From Gemmatimonadota bacterium (GTDB taxonomy: Bacteria; Gemmatimonadota; Gemmatimonadetes; Gemmatimonadales; Gemmatimonadaceae): 34,009 nucleotides of DNA. This document shows positions 8,958 through 16,211 of this stretch, in pieces. How positions within the stretch are numbered: the stretch's first letter is position 1; every line of letters begins with the position of its first letter. The notes under the pieces were generated by a model, which had not been told where the DNA came from, did not search any database, and was given only the letters and a program-made list of their open reading frames with translations. A program made the translations under genes and the position numbers. The stretch is from positions 6,601-40,609 of the forward strand of contig PMAE01000068.1 of the NCBI GenBank assembly GCA_003152485.1, written 5' to 3'.

Positions 8958-9280
8958 CACCGTGTACCGCTCAACCGGCTGGCCACTCGGCTCCCAAGGT
9001 CCCATCACATAATCGCCTGCCCCCGCACCCCGGCGTCAGACGGCATCCGGGCGATCTGCAAGCCGCCGGGATCGAAGGTGTGGTGTCGGTCGAGTTCGTC
9101 GTTGATTCGATGGGACGCCCGGATGTCCGTCGCGTGCGCATCGTGGCAAGCGACGACCCCGCGTTCTGCGCGGCCACGCGCGACGCGATCGCACGCACGC
9201 GGTATTTCGCGGCCGAGGTGCGCGGCCGTAAGGTCGCGCAGCTCGTCGAGCAGTCCTTCATCTTCCGGATCACGCGGTAA
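8894..9280 (+). CDS. TonB C-terminal domain fragment, possible remnant
   Basis: The last 80 or so residues match the TonB C-terminal fold used to energise outer-membrane receptors: GDLQAAGIEGVVSVEFVVD, then GRPDVRRVRIVASDDPAF and YFAAEVRGRKVAQLVEQSF. What is missing is the normal front of such a protein: no membrane anchor, no proline-rich spacer and no convincing start. The only in-frame start is a TTG inside the MFS gene at 8894, and the first 45 residues read out of frame with MFS codons look meaningless. Either this is a decayed gene whose N-terminus was lost or frameshifted, or a short domain-only protein. The 99 bp after it hold the probable control region of the next operon. Confidence 0.5.
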   Translation: MARDSPVGHPRQRRVRAHHRVAPCTAQPAGHSAPKVPSHNRLPPHPGVRRHPGDLQAAGIEGVVSVEFVVDSMGRPDVRRVRIVASDDPAFCAATRDAIARTRYFAAEVRGRKVAQLVEQSFIFRITR

Positions 9281-9347
9281 CCTGCCCCGACTGGAGCCTA
9301 CCCGACCCGCGGTGCCGTTTCGCCCGGCGCTTGCCCCGCTGTACCGG

Positions 9348-9366
9348 CCACGATACAGTACGGTGG
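9348..9366 (+). promoter_or_regulatory. Candidate operator/promoter of the head-group operon
   Basis: An imperfect 19-bp palindrome, CCAC-GA-TAC-A-GTA-CG-GTGG, lies 13 bp before the GTG of the HAD gene. It contains TACAGT (9354-9359), a plausible -10 hexamer. No clear -35 is visible. It is the most ordered element in the 99-bp gap upstream of a seven-gene operon, so a regulator-binding site is reasonable but unproven. Confidence 0.35.
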
Positions 9367-9379
9367 TGAACGCCCCGGG

Positions 9380-10135
9380 GTGGTCCTGATCGAGGCAATT
9401 GACGGGCGCGCGCGAGACCCTCGCGGCGCCGTGCTGTTCGATTTTGGCGGCACGCTGGACGCGGACGGCTTGCGGTGGAGCGTACGATTTCACGAGGCAT
9501 ACGCCGCGGGCGGGGGCCGGGTGGACGCCGAGTCCTTCGAGTCCGCGTTTCGCGCCTCGGATCGGGCCCTGGAGGTGTTTCCAGGAATCCGAACGCTGGG
9601 ATTCCGCGTAATGATCGAGACGCAGGCCGAGCTCCTGCGGCCGCTACTCCCGGACGGCGCGTCGATGGATGCGCCGGCCATTGCGGCACGCGTCCATGCC
9701 GAGGCGGTCCGCATGGTCAACCGCAATCGCCCGGTGCTCGACGCGCTCCGTCCCAGATTCCGGCTGGGCGTGATTTCGAATTTTACCGGCAATCTCGAGC
9801 TTTGTCTGGTCGAGCTGGGCGTACGAGACGCATTCGACATTGTTACCGACTCCGCGATACTCGGCTTCGCGAAGCCTGACCCACGTCCATTCGTGCACAC
9901 GATCGAAACGCTCGGCGTTCCACCGCACAGCGCCTGGATGGTGGGCGACAACTTCGAGGCGGACATCCGCCCCGGACACCGGCTCGGCATGCAGACGGTC
10001 TGGCTCGCGCCCGCGGATCGGCCGCTGCCACCGGGATGCGTCCCCACGGCTCGCATCCCGTCGTTGACCGACCTTGCCAACGTCATCCACGCCAGCCCCT
10101 ACCACGACCGCGGTGCGTCCACATGCACGGCCTGA
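9380..10135 (+). CDS. HAD-superfamily (subclass IA) phosphatase
   Basis: A haloacid-dehalogenase-fold hydrolase of 251 residues, probably a cytoplasmic phosphatase. The four HAD motifs are visible: nucleophile Asp21 in LFDFGGTLD; motif II in VISNFTG; the motif III lysine in LGFAKPDPRPF; and the acidic motif IV in MVGDNFEADIRPG. An alpha-helical cap lies at about residues 32-115. Motif I reads D-F-G-G-T, so the usual second aspartate (general acid) is glycine, as in some other functional HAD phosphatases. Translation must begin at GTG 9380. It is the first gene of the putative head-group operon and overlaps the nucleotidyltransferase by 13 nt. I infer it dephosphorylates a sugar- or polyol-phosphate intermediate; the substrate is not determined. 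Confidence 0.85.
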   Translation: MVLIEAIDGRARDPRGAVLFDFGGTLDADGLRWSVRFHEAYAAGGGRVDAESFESAFRASDRALEVFPGIRTLGFRVMIETQAELLRPLLPDGASMDAPAIAARVHAEAVRMVNRNRPVLDALRPRFRLGVISNFTGNLELCLVELGVRDAFDIVTDSAILGFAKPDPRPFVHTIETLGVPPHSAWMVGDNFEADIRPGHRLGMQTVWLAPADRPLPPGCVPTARIPSLTDLANVIHASPYHDRGASTCTA

Positions 10136-10848
10136 TCCTCGCCGGCGGCGAGGGCACGCGGCTCGCCGCAGACGGCGTGGGTGGGTCGAAGGCCACGGTG
10201 ACGGTTGCCGGCCGCCCGCAGCTCCTGCGGCTCGTCGAAATGCTCGGCGCCCTCGGATGCGAGAGCATCACCTGCATGCTGCGCGACGCGTCAACTGTCG
10301 CGATCCCATCATTTGATGACATCGCTATCGGGGCCAGCGGGTGCCGGCCCGTCGTCCGCGTGGTCCCCTGTCACACGCCGTCGTCACTCCACACCTTGGT
10401 GGATGGCCTCGCGGCAGTCCCTCGGGGCAACGTGTTTTGCACAATGGTCGATACCGTAATGCGCACCCGGGACTGGCGGGCAGTCTTCGACGGCGCGACC
10501 CAGGCGATCGCCGATGGCGCCGACGCGGTCTTGGCGGTCACTCCATACGTCGATGACGAACGGCCGCTGTGGGTCCACCGTGACGCCGTCGGGGTTGTCC
10601 ACACCATCGGCGAGCTGCCCAGCGACCCACCGTGTGTCACCGGCGGCGTGTATGCCTTCGGCTCACGGGCTCGCGCCGAGGCGGCCCGCGCCCGCCGGCA
10701 GGGTGCCTCTCGGATGCGCGGATTCCTGGCCCAGATGGTGGCCGACGGCTATCGTGTATCCACGGTTGAGGTTCCGCGCATCGTCGACGTCGACCGCCGC
10801 CACGACCTCGACATCGCCAACGCTTGGCTTGGCACGGAGAACGAATGA
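10123..10848 (+). CDS. Nucleotidyltransferase (NTP_transferase / MobA-like fold)
   Basis: A 241-residue enzyme of the sugar-phosphate nucleotidyltransferase class, expected to condense a phosphorylated head-group precursor with CTP (or another NTP). The signature loop GLILAGGEGTRL is at residues 3-14, followed by Lys23 in GGSKATVTVAGRP. The usual Pro-Lys-Pro after the loop is replaced by Ser-Lys-Ala. A metal-binding Asp is likely in FCTMVDTVMRT. ATG 10123 is chosen because the signature starts immediately after it; the frame stays open upstream but reads through HAD codons. Pairing with a separate CDP-alcohol transferase three genes downstream resembles the inositol-1-phosphate cytidylyltransferase/transferase pair, which is often a single fused protein, so CTP is my preferred nucleotide by inference. 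Confidence 0.82.
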   Translation: MHGLILAGGEGTRLAADGVGGSKATVTVAGRPQLLRLVEMLGALGCESITCMLRDASTVAIPSFDDIAIGASGCRPVVRVVPCHTPSSLHTLVDGLAAVPRGNVFCTMVDTVMRTRDWRAVFDGATQAIADGADAVLAVTPYVDDERPLWVHRDAVGVVHTIGELPSDPPCVTGGVYAFGSRARAEAARARRQGASRMRGFLAQMVADGYRVSTVEVPRIVDVDRRHDLDIANAWLGTENE

Positions 10849-10885
10849 GCTGTCTGCCCGCGTCGAGCGCGTGCCAGGTGCGCCC

Positions 10886-11743
10886 TTGACGAGCCCCACT
10901 CGCCGCGCGCTGGCGCTCTATCGGCAGCCATCCTACTCCCCCAACCAGCACCGCGCCAACGATACCGCGATCCTAGACTCGACGGTGTCACGCCTCGCGG
11001 CGCTGGGCTGGGAGGTCGCGCGGGCATCGGAAGCCGACGTACTCGCCGGCCCACTGCCGTCCGCGGACCTGATCCTCAACATGTGTCAGGGGCCTGACGC
11101 CTCCGACTGTCTGCTCCCGATCGAGGACCAAGGCGTCCCGATCATCAACCGCCCATCCAGTGTCCTCGGCTGCCACCGTCATCGCTTGGTGACGCTCCTG
11201 GCGGACCGACCCGTCGCGTTCCCTAGGACGGCCGTCGTCTCGACAACCGGTCGCGCGGAGCTCGACGGCTTCGGCGCCGACGGCCGCCGGGTGTGGGTCA
11301 AGCGAGGGGATGTCCACGCCGAGCGCGTCGAAGACGTGGTGACCGCGGACCGCGCCGGCCTCCGGGCCGCGATTGATGCGTTCGGCGCGCGCGGGATTAC
11401 CCGGGTCGCTCTCCAGGAGCATGTTCCGGGACCGGTGCTTAAGTTTTACGGGATCGCAGACGGTCGATTCTTCAGGTACTACGGTGCGGAGGCAGGGCCA
11501 TCGGGCCCGGTGCCACCTGTCGATGAGGCGCAACTGCGCGCCCTCGCCTTCGCAGCAGCGGCTGAGTTGCGACTCGACGTGTTCGGCGGGGATGTGGCGT
11601 TGCCAGCGCCAGACCAGCCAATGCTCATTGACCTCAACGACTGGCCAAGCTTCGCTCCCTTCCGGGACGACGCCGCAAAGCATATCGCGGCGTATGCGCA
11701 CGACTATTACTCCACCCGCACCCTTCCGAGATCTCCGACGTGA
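10886..11743 (+). CDS. ATP-grasp enzyme, possibly an inositol-kinase-like small-molecule kinase
   Basis: About 285 residues with ATP-grasp features: nucleotide-binding Lys139 in VWVKRGD; the adenine-contact segment VALQEHVPGPVLKFYG (174-189); DVFGGDVAL (231-239); and metal ligands Asp249 and Asn251 in MLIDLNDWPSF. The order 'EHVPGPVLKFYGIADG' then 'IDLNDWPSF' resembles the inositol tris/tetrakisphosphate kinase branch more than peptide ligases. I therefore favour phosphorylation of a polyol, though a ligase joining an amine and a carboxylate is possible. The start is uncertain: TTG 10886 has AGGTG upstream, and GTG 10871 is the alternative. It lies about 37 nt after the nucleotidyltransferase stop, and its TGA overlaps the next gene's GTG. 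Confidence 0.72.
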   Translation: MTSPTRRALALYRQPSYSPNQHRANDTAILDSTVSRLAALGWEVARASEADVLAGPLPSADLILNMCQGPDASDCLLPIEDQGVPIINRPSSVLGCHRHRLVTLLADRPVAFPRTAVVSTTGRAELDGFGADGRRVWVKRGDVHAERVEDVVTADRAGLRAAIDAFGARGITRVALQEHVPGPVLKFYGIADGRFFRYYGAEAGPSGPVPPVDEAQLRALAFAAAAELRLDVFGGDVALPAPDQPMLIDLNDWPSFAPFRDDAAKHIAAYAHDYYSTRTLPRSPT

Positions 11744-13113
11744 CGCAGCATACGACGGCGCTCGCTGAGCCCCGCCCCGCCGCCCCCTCATCGGTCGCCC
11801 CCATGGCGGCCGGTCCCCGCTCTCTCGCGGCCTTCGCCGCCGAAGCCGAGTTCCTCGCCCCCGGGACGCAGAGCGTCGCGCTGTTCAGCCGCCTGTGCAT
11901 CGACCGCGGCGAAGGCGTGATGCTGTACGATCTCGACGGCCGCCGGTATATCGATCTGTTGGCCGGCGTGGGCGTCGCCAGTCTCGGCTATGCCCACCCT
12001 AAGTTCGTGGCCGCGATGCAACGCCAGGTGGCGAAGGTGCACGTCGGCAGCTTCACCTCGGAACATCGGGCGGCGCTGGTCAAATTGATGGCCCAGATCA
12101 CGCCCGGCGACCTCAACCGGACTCAGCTCTATAGCAGTGGCGCGGAAGCCGTCGAATCCGCGTTCCGGTTGGCCAAGTCGTACACCGGCAAGACCGAGTT
12201 CATCGGGTTCTGGGGCGGATTCCACGGCAAGACGAGCGGCGTGCTCCCCCTGCTGGGCTCGAACTTCAAGCACCAGCTCGGCCCCTTGATGCCCGGGACC
12301 TACAGTACGCCGTACGCGTCGTGCGCCCGCTGCGCCTTCGACAAGACGTTCCCGTCGTGCGCCTGGCACTGCGTCGAGTTTCTGCGCAAGAAGATCGAGA
12401 TCGAGACCACCAACGACGTCGCTGCCATCATCGTCGAGCCGATTCAGGGCACGGCCGGCAACGTGATCCCCCCTCCCGGCTACCTGCGCGTACTCCGCGA
12501 GCTCGCCGATCGCATCGGCGCGCTCCTGATCGCCGACGAGATGCTGACCGGCTTCGGTCGGACCGGCAAGATGTTCGCGATCGAGCACGACGGCATCGTG
12601 CCGGACATCATGACGATTGGCAAAGGCTTCGGCGGTGGATTCCCCATGACCGGAGTGGTCGCCCGCGAGCAGGTCGCGACCGCGAAGCCATGGGCAAATC
12701 CCAGCGGCAGCTCATCCAGCTACGGTGGAAACCCGCTGGCCGCGGCGGCGGCACGCGTGTCGATCGAAACGATCATCGAGGAAGGGTTGGTCGAGCATAG
12801 CCGTGTGGTGGGCGAGCGGATGCTCGCCGAGATGAAGAGTTGGCAACGCGAAATCCCGATCGTGGGGGCGGTGCGAGGCCGTGGACTCATGATCGGCATG
12901 GATCTCGTCGTCCCTGGGACGGACCGCCTGCTGGGTAAGGACGTGGCGCGCTGGATCTTCGACACCCTGCTCTCGCGCGGCGTGCTCGCCATGATCTACA
13001 ACCCTGAAGTGCGCATCAACCCGCCGCTCGTCATTCGAGAGGAAGAGGCGCTTGAGGCGCTCGCCGTCATGAAGGACGTGTTGCGGGAAGCCGCGGAGCG
13101 CATCGGGGCGTGA
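11740..13113 (+). CDS. Class III PLP-dependent aminotransferase
   Basis: A 457-residue fold-type I aminotransferase of subgroup III (ornithine/GABA aminotransferase-like). Landmarks are SSGAEAVESAFRLAKSYTGK, WGGFHGKTSG, IIVEPIQGTAGN, cofactor Asp266 in ADEMLTGFGRTGK and Schiff-base Lys295 in IGKGFGGGFPM. A cysteine-bearing insert CARCAFDKTFPSCAWHC (195-211) resembles one in some omega-aminotransferases and might bind a metal or cluster. The start is a GTG in a GTGA overlap with the ATP-grasp stop, and its own stop makes another GTGA with the next gene, so the three are co-translated. It would add an amino group to a keto or aldehyde substrate, plausibly the product of the Gfo/Idh dehydrogenase two genes downstream; that link is inference. 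Confidence 0.93.
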   Translation: MTQHTTALAEPRPAAPSSVAPMAAGPRSLAAFAAEAEFLAPGTQSVALFSRLCIDRGEGVMLYDLDGRRYIDLLAGVGVASLGYAHPKFVAAMQRQVAKVHVGSFTSEHRAALVKLMAQITPGDLNRTQLYSSGAEAVESAFRLAKSYTGKTEFIGFWGGFHGKTSGVLPLLGSNFKHQLGPLMPGTYSTPYASCARCAFDKTFPSCAWHCVEFLRKKIEIETTNDVAAIIVEPIQGTAGNVIPPPGYLRVLRELADRIGALLIADEMLTGFGRTGKMFAIEHDGIVPDIMTIGKGFGGGFPMTGVVAREQVATAKPWANPSGSSSSYGGNPLAAAAARVSIETIIEEGLVEHSRVVGERMLAEMKSWQREIPIVGAVRGRGLMIGMDLVVPGTDRLLGKDVARWIFDTLLSRGVLAMIYNPEVRINPPLVIREEEALEALAVMKDVLREAAERIGA

Positions 13114-14111
13114 CCTGCGAGACTCTGCGGGCCGCGCCCGACTCGGTACACACGGCGTCTGACGCGGCCGCTCGACCGTCGGATCGCCCCCCGACGGACA
13201 CACTCGCCACGAAGGGCGACGAAGTCGAGGAATGGCTCGACCTTCATTTTTTCCGCCCGGTCGGCGCCCGCATCACGCGCGCGCTGTACCCGACGCGTGT
13301 CACGCCGGATCAGGTCACACTGATCAGTCTCGTGATCGGGCTCGTCGCGGGGCACATGTTCCTGTACACGAGTCCCTGGCTCAACGCCGTCGGGTTCGCG
13401 TTGTTCATCGTCTCCGACCTCTTCGACAGCGCGGACGGCCAGTTGGCCCGGCTCCGCGGGACGTCCACGCGCTTCGGTCGAGCGCTGGATGGATCGTCGG
13501 ATGCGCTGCGCTTCGTAAACCTGGGCATCTCCCTCATCATCCGCCTCGCGCTCCATAGCGGGTGGTCGTGGATCGCGGCCGTTCTGGTGGTCGGCATCGC
13601 GACGTTCAGTCACTCGACCCAGAGCGCCGCGGTGGATTTCGTACGCCACGCATACCTCGCCCTCGGAAATGGCAAAGGCAGCGAGCTCGATGTCGATAAA
13701 GTCGAGATCCCCGCTGGGGCGACCTGGATCCAGCGGATCACGACCGCGATCTATCGGGCCTACGCGAAGCGGCAAGCCCACATGTTCCCGCAGACTGTCG
13801 CCCTCGTGCGCGCGATGGGCGATCATCAGTCGGGACCCGCCGCTATGTCCGCGTATCGGGCACGGGTAGCGCCCCTGCTCTCCTGGTGCGCTTGGCTGGG
13901 TCAGAATATTCGGTTCATCATCTTGGGCGTCACGGCCGTGGCCGGATGGCCGGCCGGCCTCCTCTGGGTGACGATCCTCCCGATGAACGCACTCCTCATC
14001 GCCCTTGTCGCCGCCCAGGAGCGGCGTGCCGGCGAACTGCTGCGCAGTGAGCGCCTCGCCGTATCCCCCTCCCAACCGTCACCACCCGCGGTCCCAATTG
14101 GCGGCGATTGA
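13110..14111 (+). CDS. CDP-alcohol phosphotransferase (membrane)
   Basis: An integral membrane enzyme that transfers a phospho-alcohol from a CDP-linked donor. The full catalytic motif D-x2-D-G-x2-A-R-x8-G-x3-D-x3-D is present at Asp106, Asp109, Gly110, Ala113, Arg114, Gly123, Asp127 and Asp131. The preceding sequence VTPDQVTLISLVIG (64-77) is the family's first membrane helix, and further hydrophobic segments follow to about residue 320. An N-terminal 35-residue Ser/Thr/Ala-rich extension is odd. The residues around LDLHFFRPVGARITRALYPT recall the transferase half of inositol-phosphate cytidylyltransferase/transferase fusions. GTG 13110 overlaps the aminotransferase stop (GTGA). With ceramide genes facing it, ceramide is a candidate acceptor, but diacylglycerol or a soluble polyol phosphate is not excluded. 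Confidence 0.92.
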   Translation: MTCETLRAAPDSVHTASDAAARPSDRPPTDTLATKGDEVEEWLDLHFFRPVGARITRALYPTRVTPDQVTLISLVIGLVAGHMFLYTSPWLNAVGFALFIVSDLFDSADGQLARLRGTSTRFGRALDGSSDALRFVNLGISLIIRLALHSGWSWIAAVLVVGIATFSHSTQSAAVDFVRHAYLALGNGKGSELDVDKVEIPAGATWIQRITTAIYRAYAKRQAHMFPQTVALVRAMGDHQSGPAAMSAYRARVAPLLSWCAWLGQNIRFIILGVTAVAGWPAGLLWVTILPMNALLIALVAAQERRAGELLRSERLAVSPSQPSPPAVPIGGD

Positions 14112-14154
14112 CGGGCCTGCACGCCCAGGCTCCGTCGACGGACAACGCGATCGC

Positions 14155-15165
14155 GTGTCCTCGCCTTATCGCGGCGCGCTGATCGGGTTCGGCGGCGTAG
14201 CACGGGGCGCGCACCTTCCGGGATTCCGACATGATCCGGCCGTGCGCGCGCGACTCGACGTGATCGCAGCCGTGGACCCCGCCCCCGCGACATCGGTCGG
14301 CGCGGATATCCCGGTACTACCCGACCGCGATGCGCTCGCGACGATCGGCACGGTGGAGTTCGTTGATGTCTGCACGCCGACCGCGACCCACCTCGCAACG
14401 ACCCTCTGGGCGCTCGAACACGGCTACCACGTGCTCTGTGAGAAGCCGGTCGCCGTCACGCGAGAGGAAGCGCTCCGCATCGCCGCCGCCGCGCACCAGG
14501 CGCGACGGGTCGTGGTGCCCTGCCATCAATACCGGTTCAACCCGGCATGGCGGCAGATGCTGACCTGGCTCCGCGAAGACGCGATCGGACATTGGCACTT
14601 GGCCGAGCTGTCCGTATATCGGGCCGCCGCGGACGCCGGGGCCGACCCCCGCGATCAGCCGTGGCGGACCGTCGCCACCGAGGGAGGCGGCATCCTTCTC
14701 GACCACGGCACGCATCTCCTCTATTCGTTGCTCGATGCGGCCGGCGCTCAGGCGACGGCCGTCCGTGCCTGGACCGGTCGGCTGCGACACCTCGACTACG
14801 GGGCCGAGGACACCGCGCAGCTCGTCCTCGAGTTTCCGGGGCGACTTGCCACGCTGATGCTCACGTGGGCCGCACCGCACCGCGAAAATCGCGTCCGATT
14901 CATCGGCGAGCACGGCACGATCGATTGGCAAGGCGGGGTGCTACATCTGGACCGGGCTGGGCACGCGCCGGAGAGCCACGACTTCACCGTGCAGCTCGAC
15001 AAGCGGTCGTACGCGGGGTGGTTCTCGGCCCTGTTTGCCACTTTCGCCGATGCGATGGACCGAGGCAGTGACGCCGCGGCGATAGAGGATATCACGCGCG
15101 TGGCGTGCGTTCTGGAAGCGGCGTACGCTGCGGCACGCACGGGTTCGCGCGTCCTCGTCGATTGA
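14155..15165 (+). CDS. Gfo/Idh/MocA-family oxidoreductase
   Basis: An NAD(P)-dependent dehydrogenase of about 336 residues. The Rossmann fingerprint is LIGFGGVARGAHLPGF (9-24). The family EKP motif is at Glu96-Lys97-Pro98 in VLCEKPVAVT, where the lysine is catalytic, and Asp183/His187 lie in GGILLDHGTHLL. The C-terminal half is the beta-sheet substrate domain. Family members oxidise sugars, inositols or amino-sugar derivatives, so this gene suggests a polyol or sugar as the raw material for the operon's product. The start is uncertain: GTG 14155 gives a proper N-terminus, and an upstream TTG (14098) would overlap the previous gene. It is followed 10 nt later by the membrane protein. Confidence 0.9.
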   Translation: MSSPYRGALIGFGGVARGAHLPGFRHDPAVRARLDVIAAVDPAPATSVGADIPVLPDRDALATIGTVEFVDVCTPTATHLATTLWALEHGYHVLCEKPVAVTREEALRIAAAAHQARRVVVPCHQYRFNPAWRQMLTWLREDAIGHWHLAELSVYRAAADAGADPRDQPWRTVATEGGGILLDHGTHLLYSLLDAAGAQATAVRAWTGRLRHLDYGAEDTAQLVLEFPGRLATLMLTWAAPHRENRVRFIGEHGTIDWQGGVLHLDRAGHAPESHDFTVQLDKRSYAGWFSALFATFADAMDRGSDAAAIEDITRVACVLEAAYAAARTGSRVLVD

Positions 15166-15175
15166 AGAGCCGACC

Positions 15176-16204
15176 GTGAGCCGTCGCATCCGACTGTTGG
15201 TGTTCGCCGGTGGCGGCCTGGTGTTTGCCGGTTTGCTCTATCGCGCCGGCGTCGATGGTCTGCTCCGCAACCTGCGCAGTACGGGATGGGTGGTGGCCCC
15301 GATCGTGGCGGTATGGGGACTCGTCTATGTCAGCAACACGGTCGCCTGGGAGGAACTCCTCAAAGCGGGCATTCCGCGGTTCGCGACCACCGGCAGCCGC
15401 CGGGTGATTCCCTTCTGGCGCGCCTTCGCGATCAGCGTCTCCAGCTTCGCGATCAACTACGTCACGCCATTCGTCGCACTCGGGGGTGAGCCGTTTCGCG
15501 TGGCCGCGGCCAAGGAGTGGGTCGGCACCGATCGTGCCGCCGCCTCAGTCGTGAGTTTTCGCGTGGTCCACACGCTGGGTCAGGTGATTTTCTGGCTGAT
15601 CGCGGTGCCGGTTGCCTGGGTGTTGGTCCCCCGCACCACCATCGTCGACATCGTGCTCGTCGTGGTCGCGCTCGCGATGATCGGGCTGGCCGCACTACTG
15701 CTGTCGCTCTTCCGCCGAGGATTCCTCGTCCGGGCTCTCAATCTCGTACCCCGAGTCCCGATCGTCCGGCGCTATGTCGCACGGCTCGAAACGTATCGGC
15801 CCACGCTGCAGCACATCGACGACCAGATGGCGGAGCTCACTGATGGGGAACGCCGCCGGCTGACTGTCGCGATCGCCACCGAGGTGCTCGGTCGATCCAT
15901 CGCGATGCTCGAGTATTTCTTCATTGCCCGCGCGATGGGCCTCAAGATCAATTACCCGACCGCATTCGTCATCGGGGCGTTTTCCCAGCTCGCGATCAAT
16001 CTGACGATTTTCATCCCCTTCGAACTTGGGTCGAAGGAGGGTGCCCTCTATCTCATATTCAGCCTGCTCGGACTGCCCCCCTCGCTCGGTGTCTATGCAT
16101 CCGTCATGAGCCGACTGCGCGAGCTCACGTGGATCGGGATCGGCTTGACGCTGACATGGGTCGCAGGGCGTCGCAAGCCGCTCCCGGTCCCCACCACCAC
16201 CTGA
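15176..16204 (+). CDS. Flippase-like membrane protein (LPG synthase TM / UPF0104 family)
   Basis: A 342-residue polytopic membrane protein with about eight hydrophobic segments and no soluble catalytic domain. It resembles the transmembrane half of lysyl-phosphatidylglycerol synthase (MprF) and related UPF0104 proteins. Typical pieces are FWRAFAISVSSFAINYVTP followed by GGEPFRVAAAKEW, and near the C-terminus IFIPFELGSKEGALYLIFS. MprF's membrane half flips modified lipids, so this protein may move the finished lipid across the inner membrane. Start GTG 15176 lies 10 nt after the dehydrogenase. It is the last gene of the operon and ends 7 bp from the convergent cerR stop, with no visible terminator in between. 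Confidence 0.85.
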   Translation: MSRRIRLLVFAGGGLVFAGLLYRAGVDGLLRNLRSTGWVVAPIVAVWGLVYVSNTVAWEELLKAGIPRFATTGSRRVIPFWRAFAISVSSFAINYVTPFVALGGEPFRVAAAKEWVGTDRAAASVVSFRVVHTLGQVIFWLIAVPVAWVLVPRTTIVDIVLVVVALAMIGLAALLLSLFRRGFLVRALNLVPRVPIVRRYVARLETYRPTLQHIDDQMAELTDGERRRLTVAIATEVLGRSIAMLEYFFIARAMGLKINYPTAFVIGAFSQLAINLTIFIPFELGSKEGALYLIFSLLGLPPSLGVYASVMSRLRELTWIGIGLTLTWVAGRRKPLPVPTTT

Positions 16205-16211
16205 GTCCCGA

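Noticed and set aside
11740..13113. Phosphonate lipid pathway (aminoethylphosphonate transaminase plus cytidylyltransferase)
   Set aside because: No PEP mutase or phosphonopyruvate decarboxylase is present, and the aminotransferase is class III instead of the AEP-transaminase type; kept only as a weak alternative.
16205..16211. Terminator between the convergent operons
   Set aside because: Only 7 bp separate the stops, and neither a stem-loop nor a T-run was found there.
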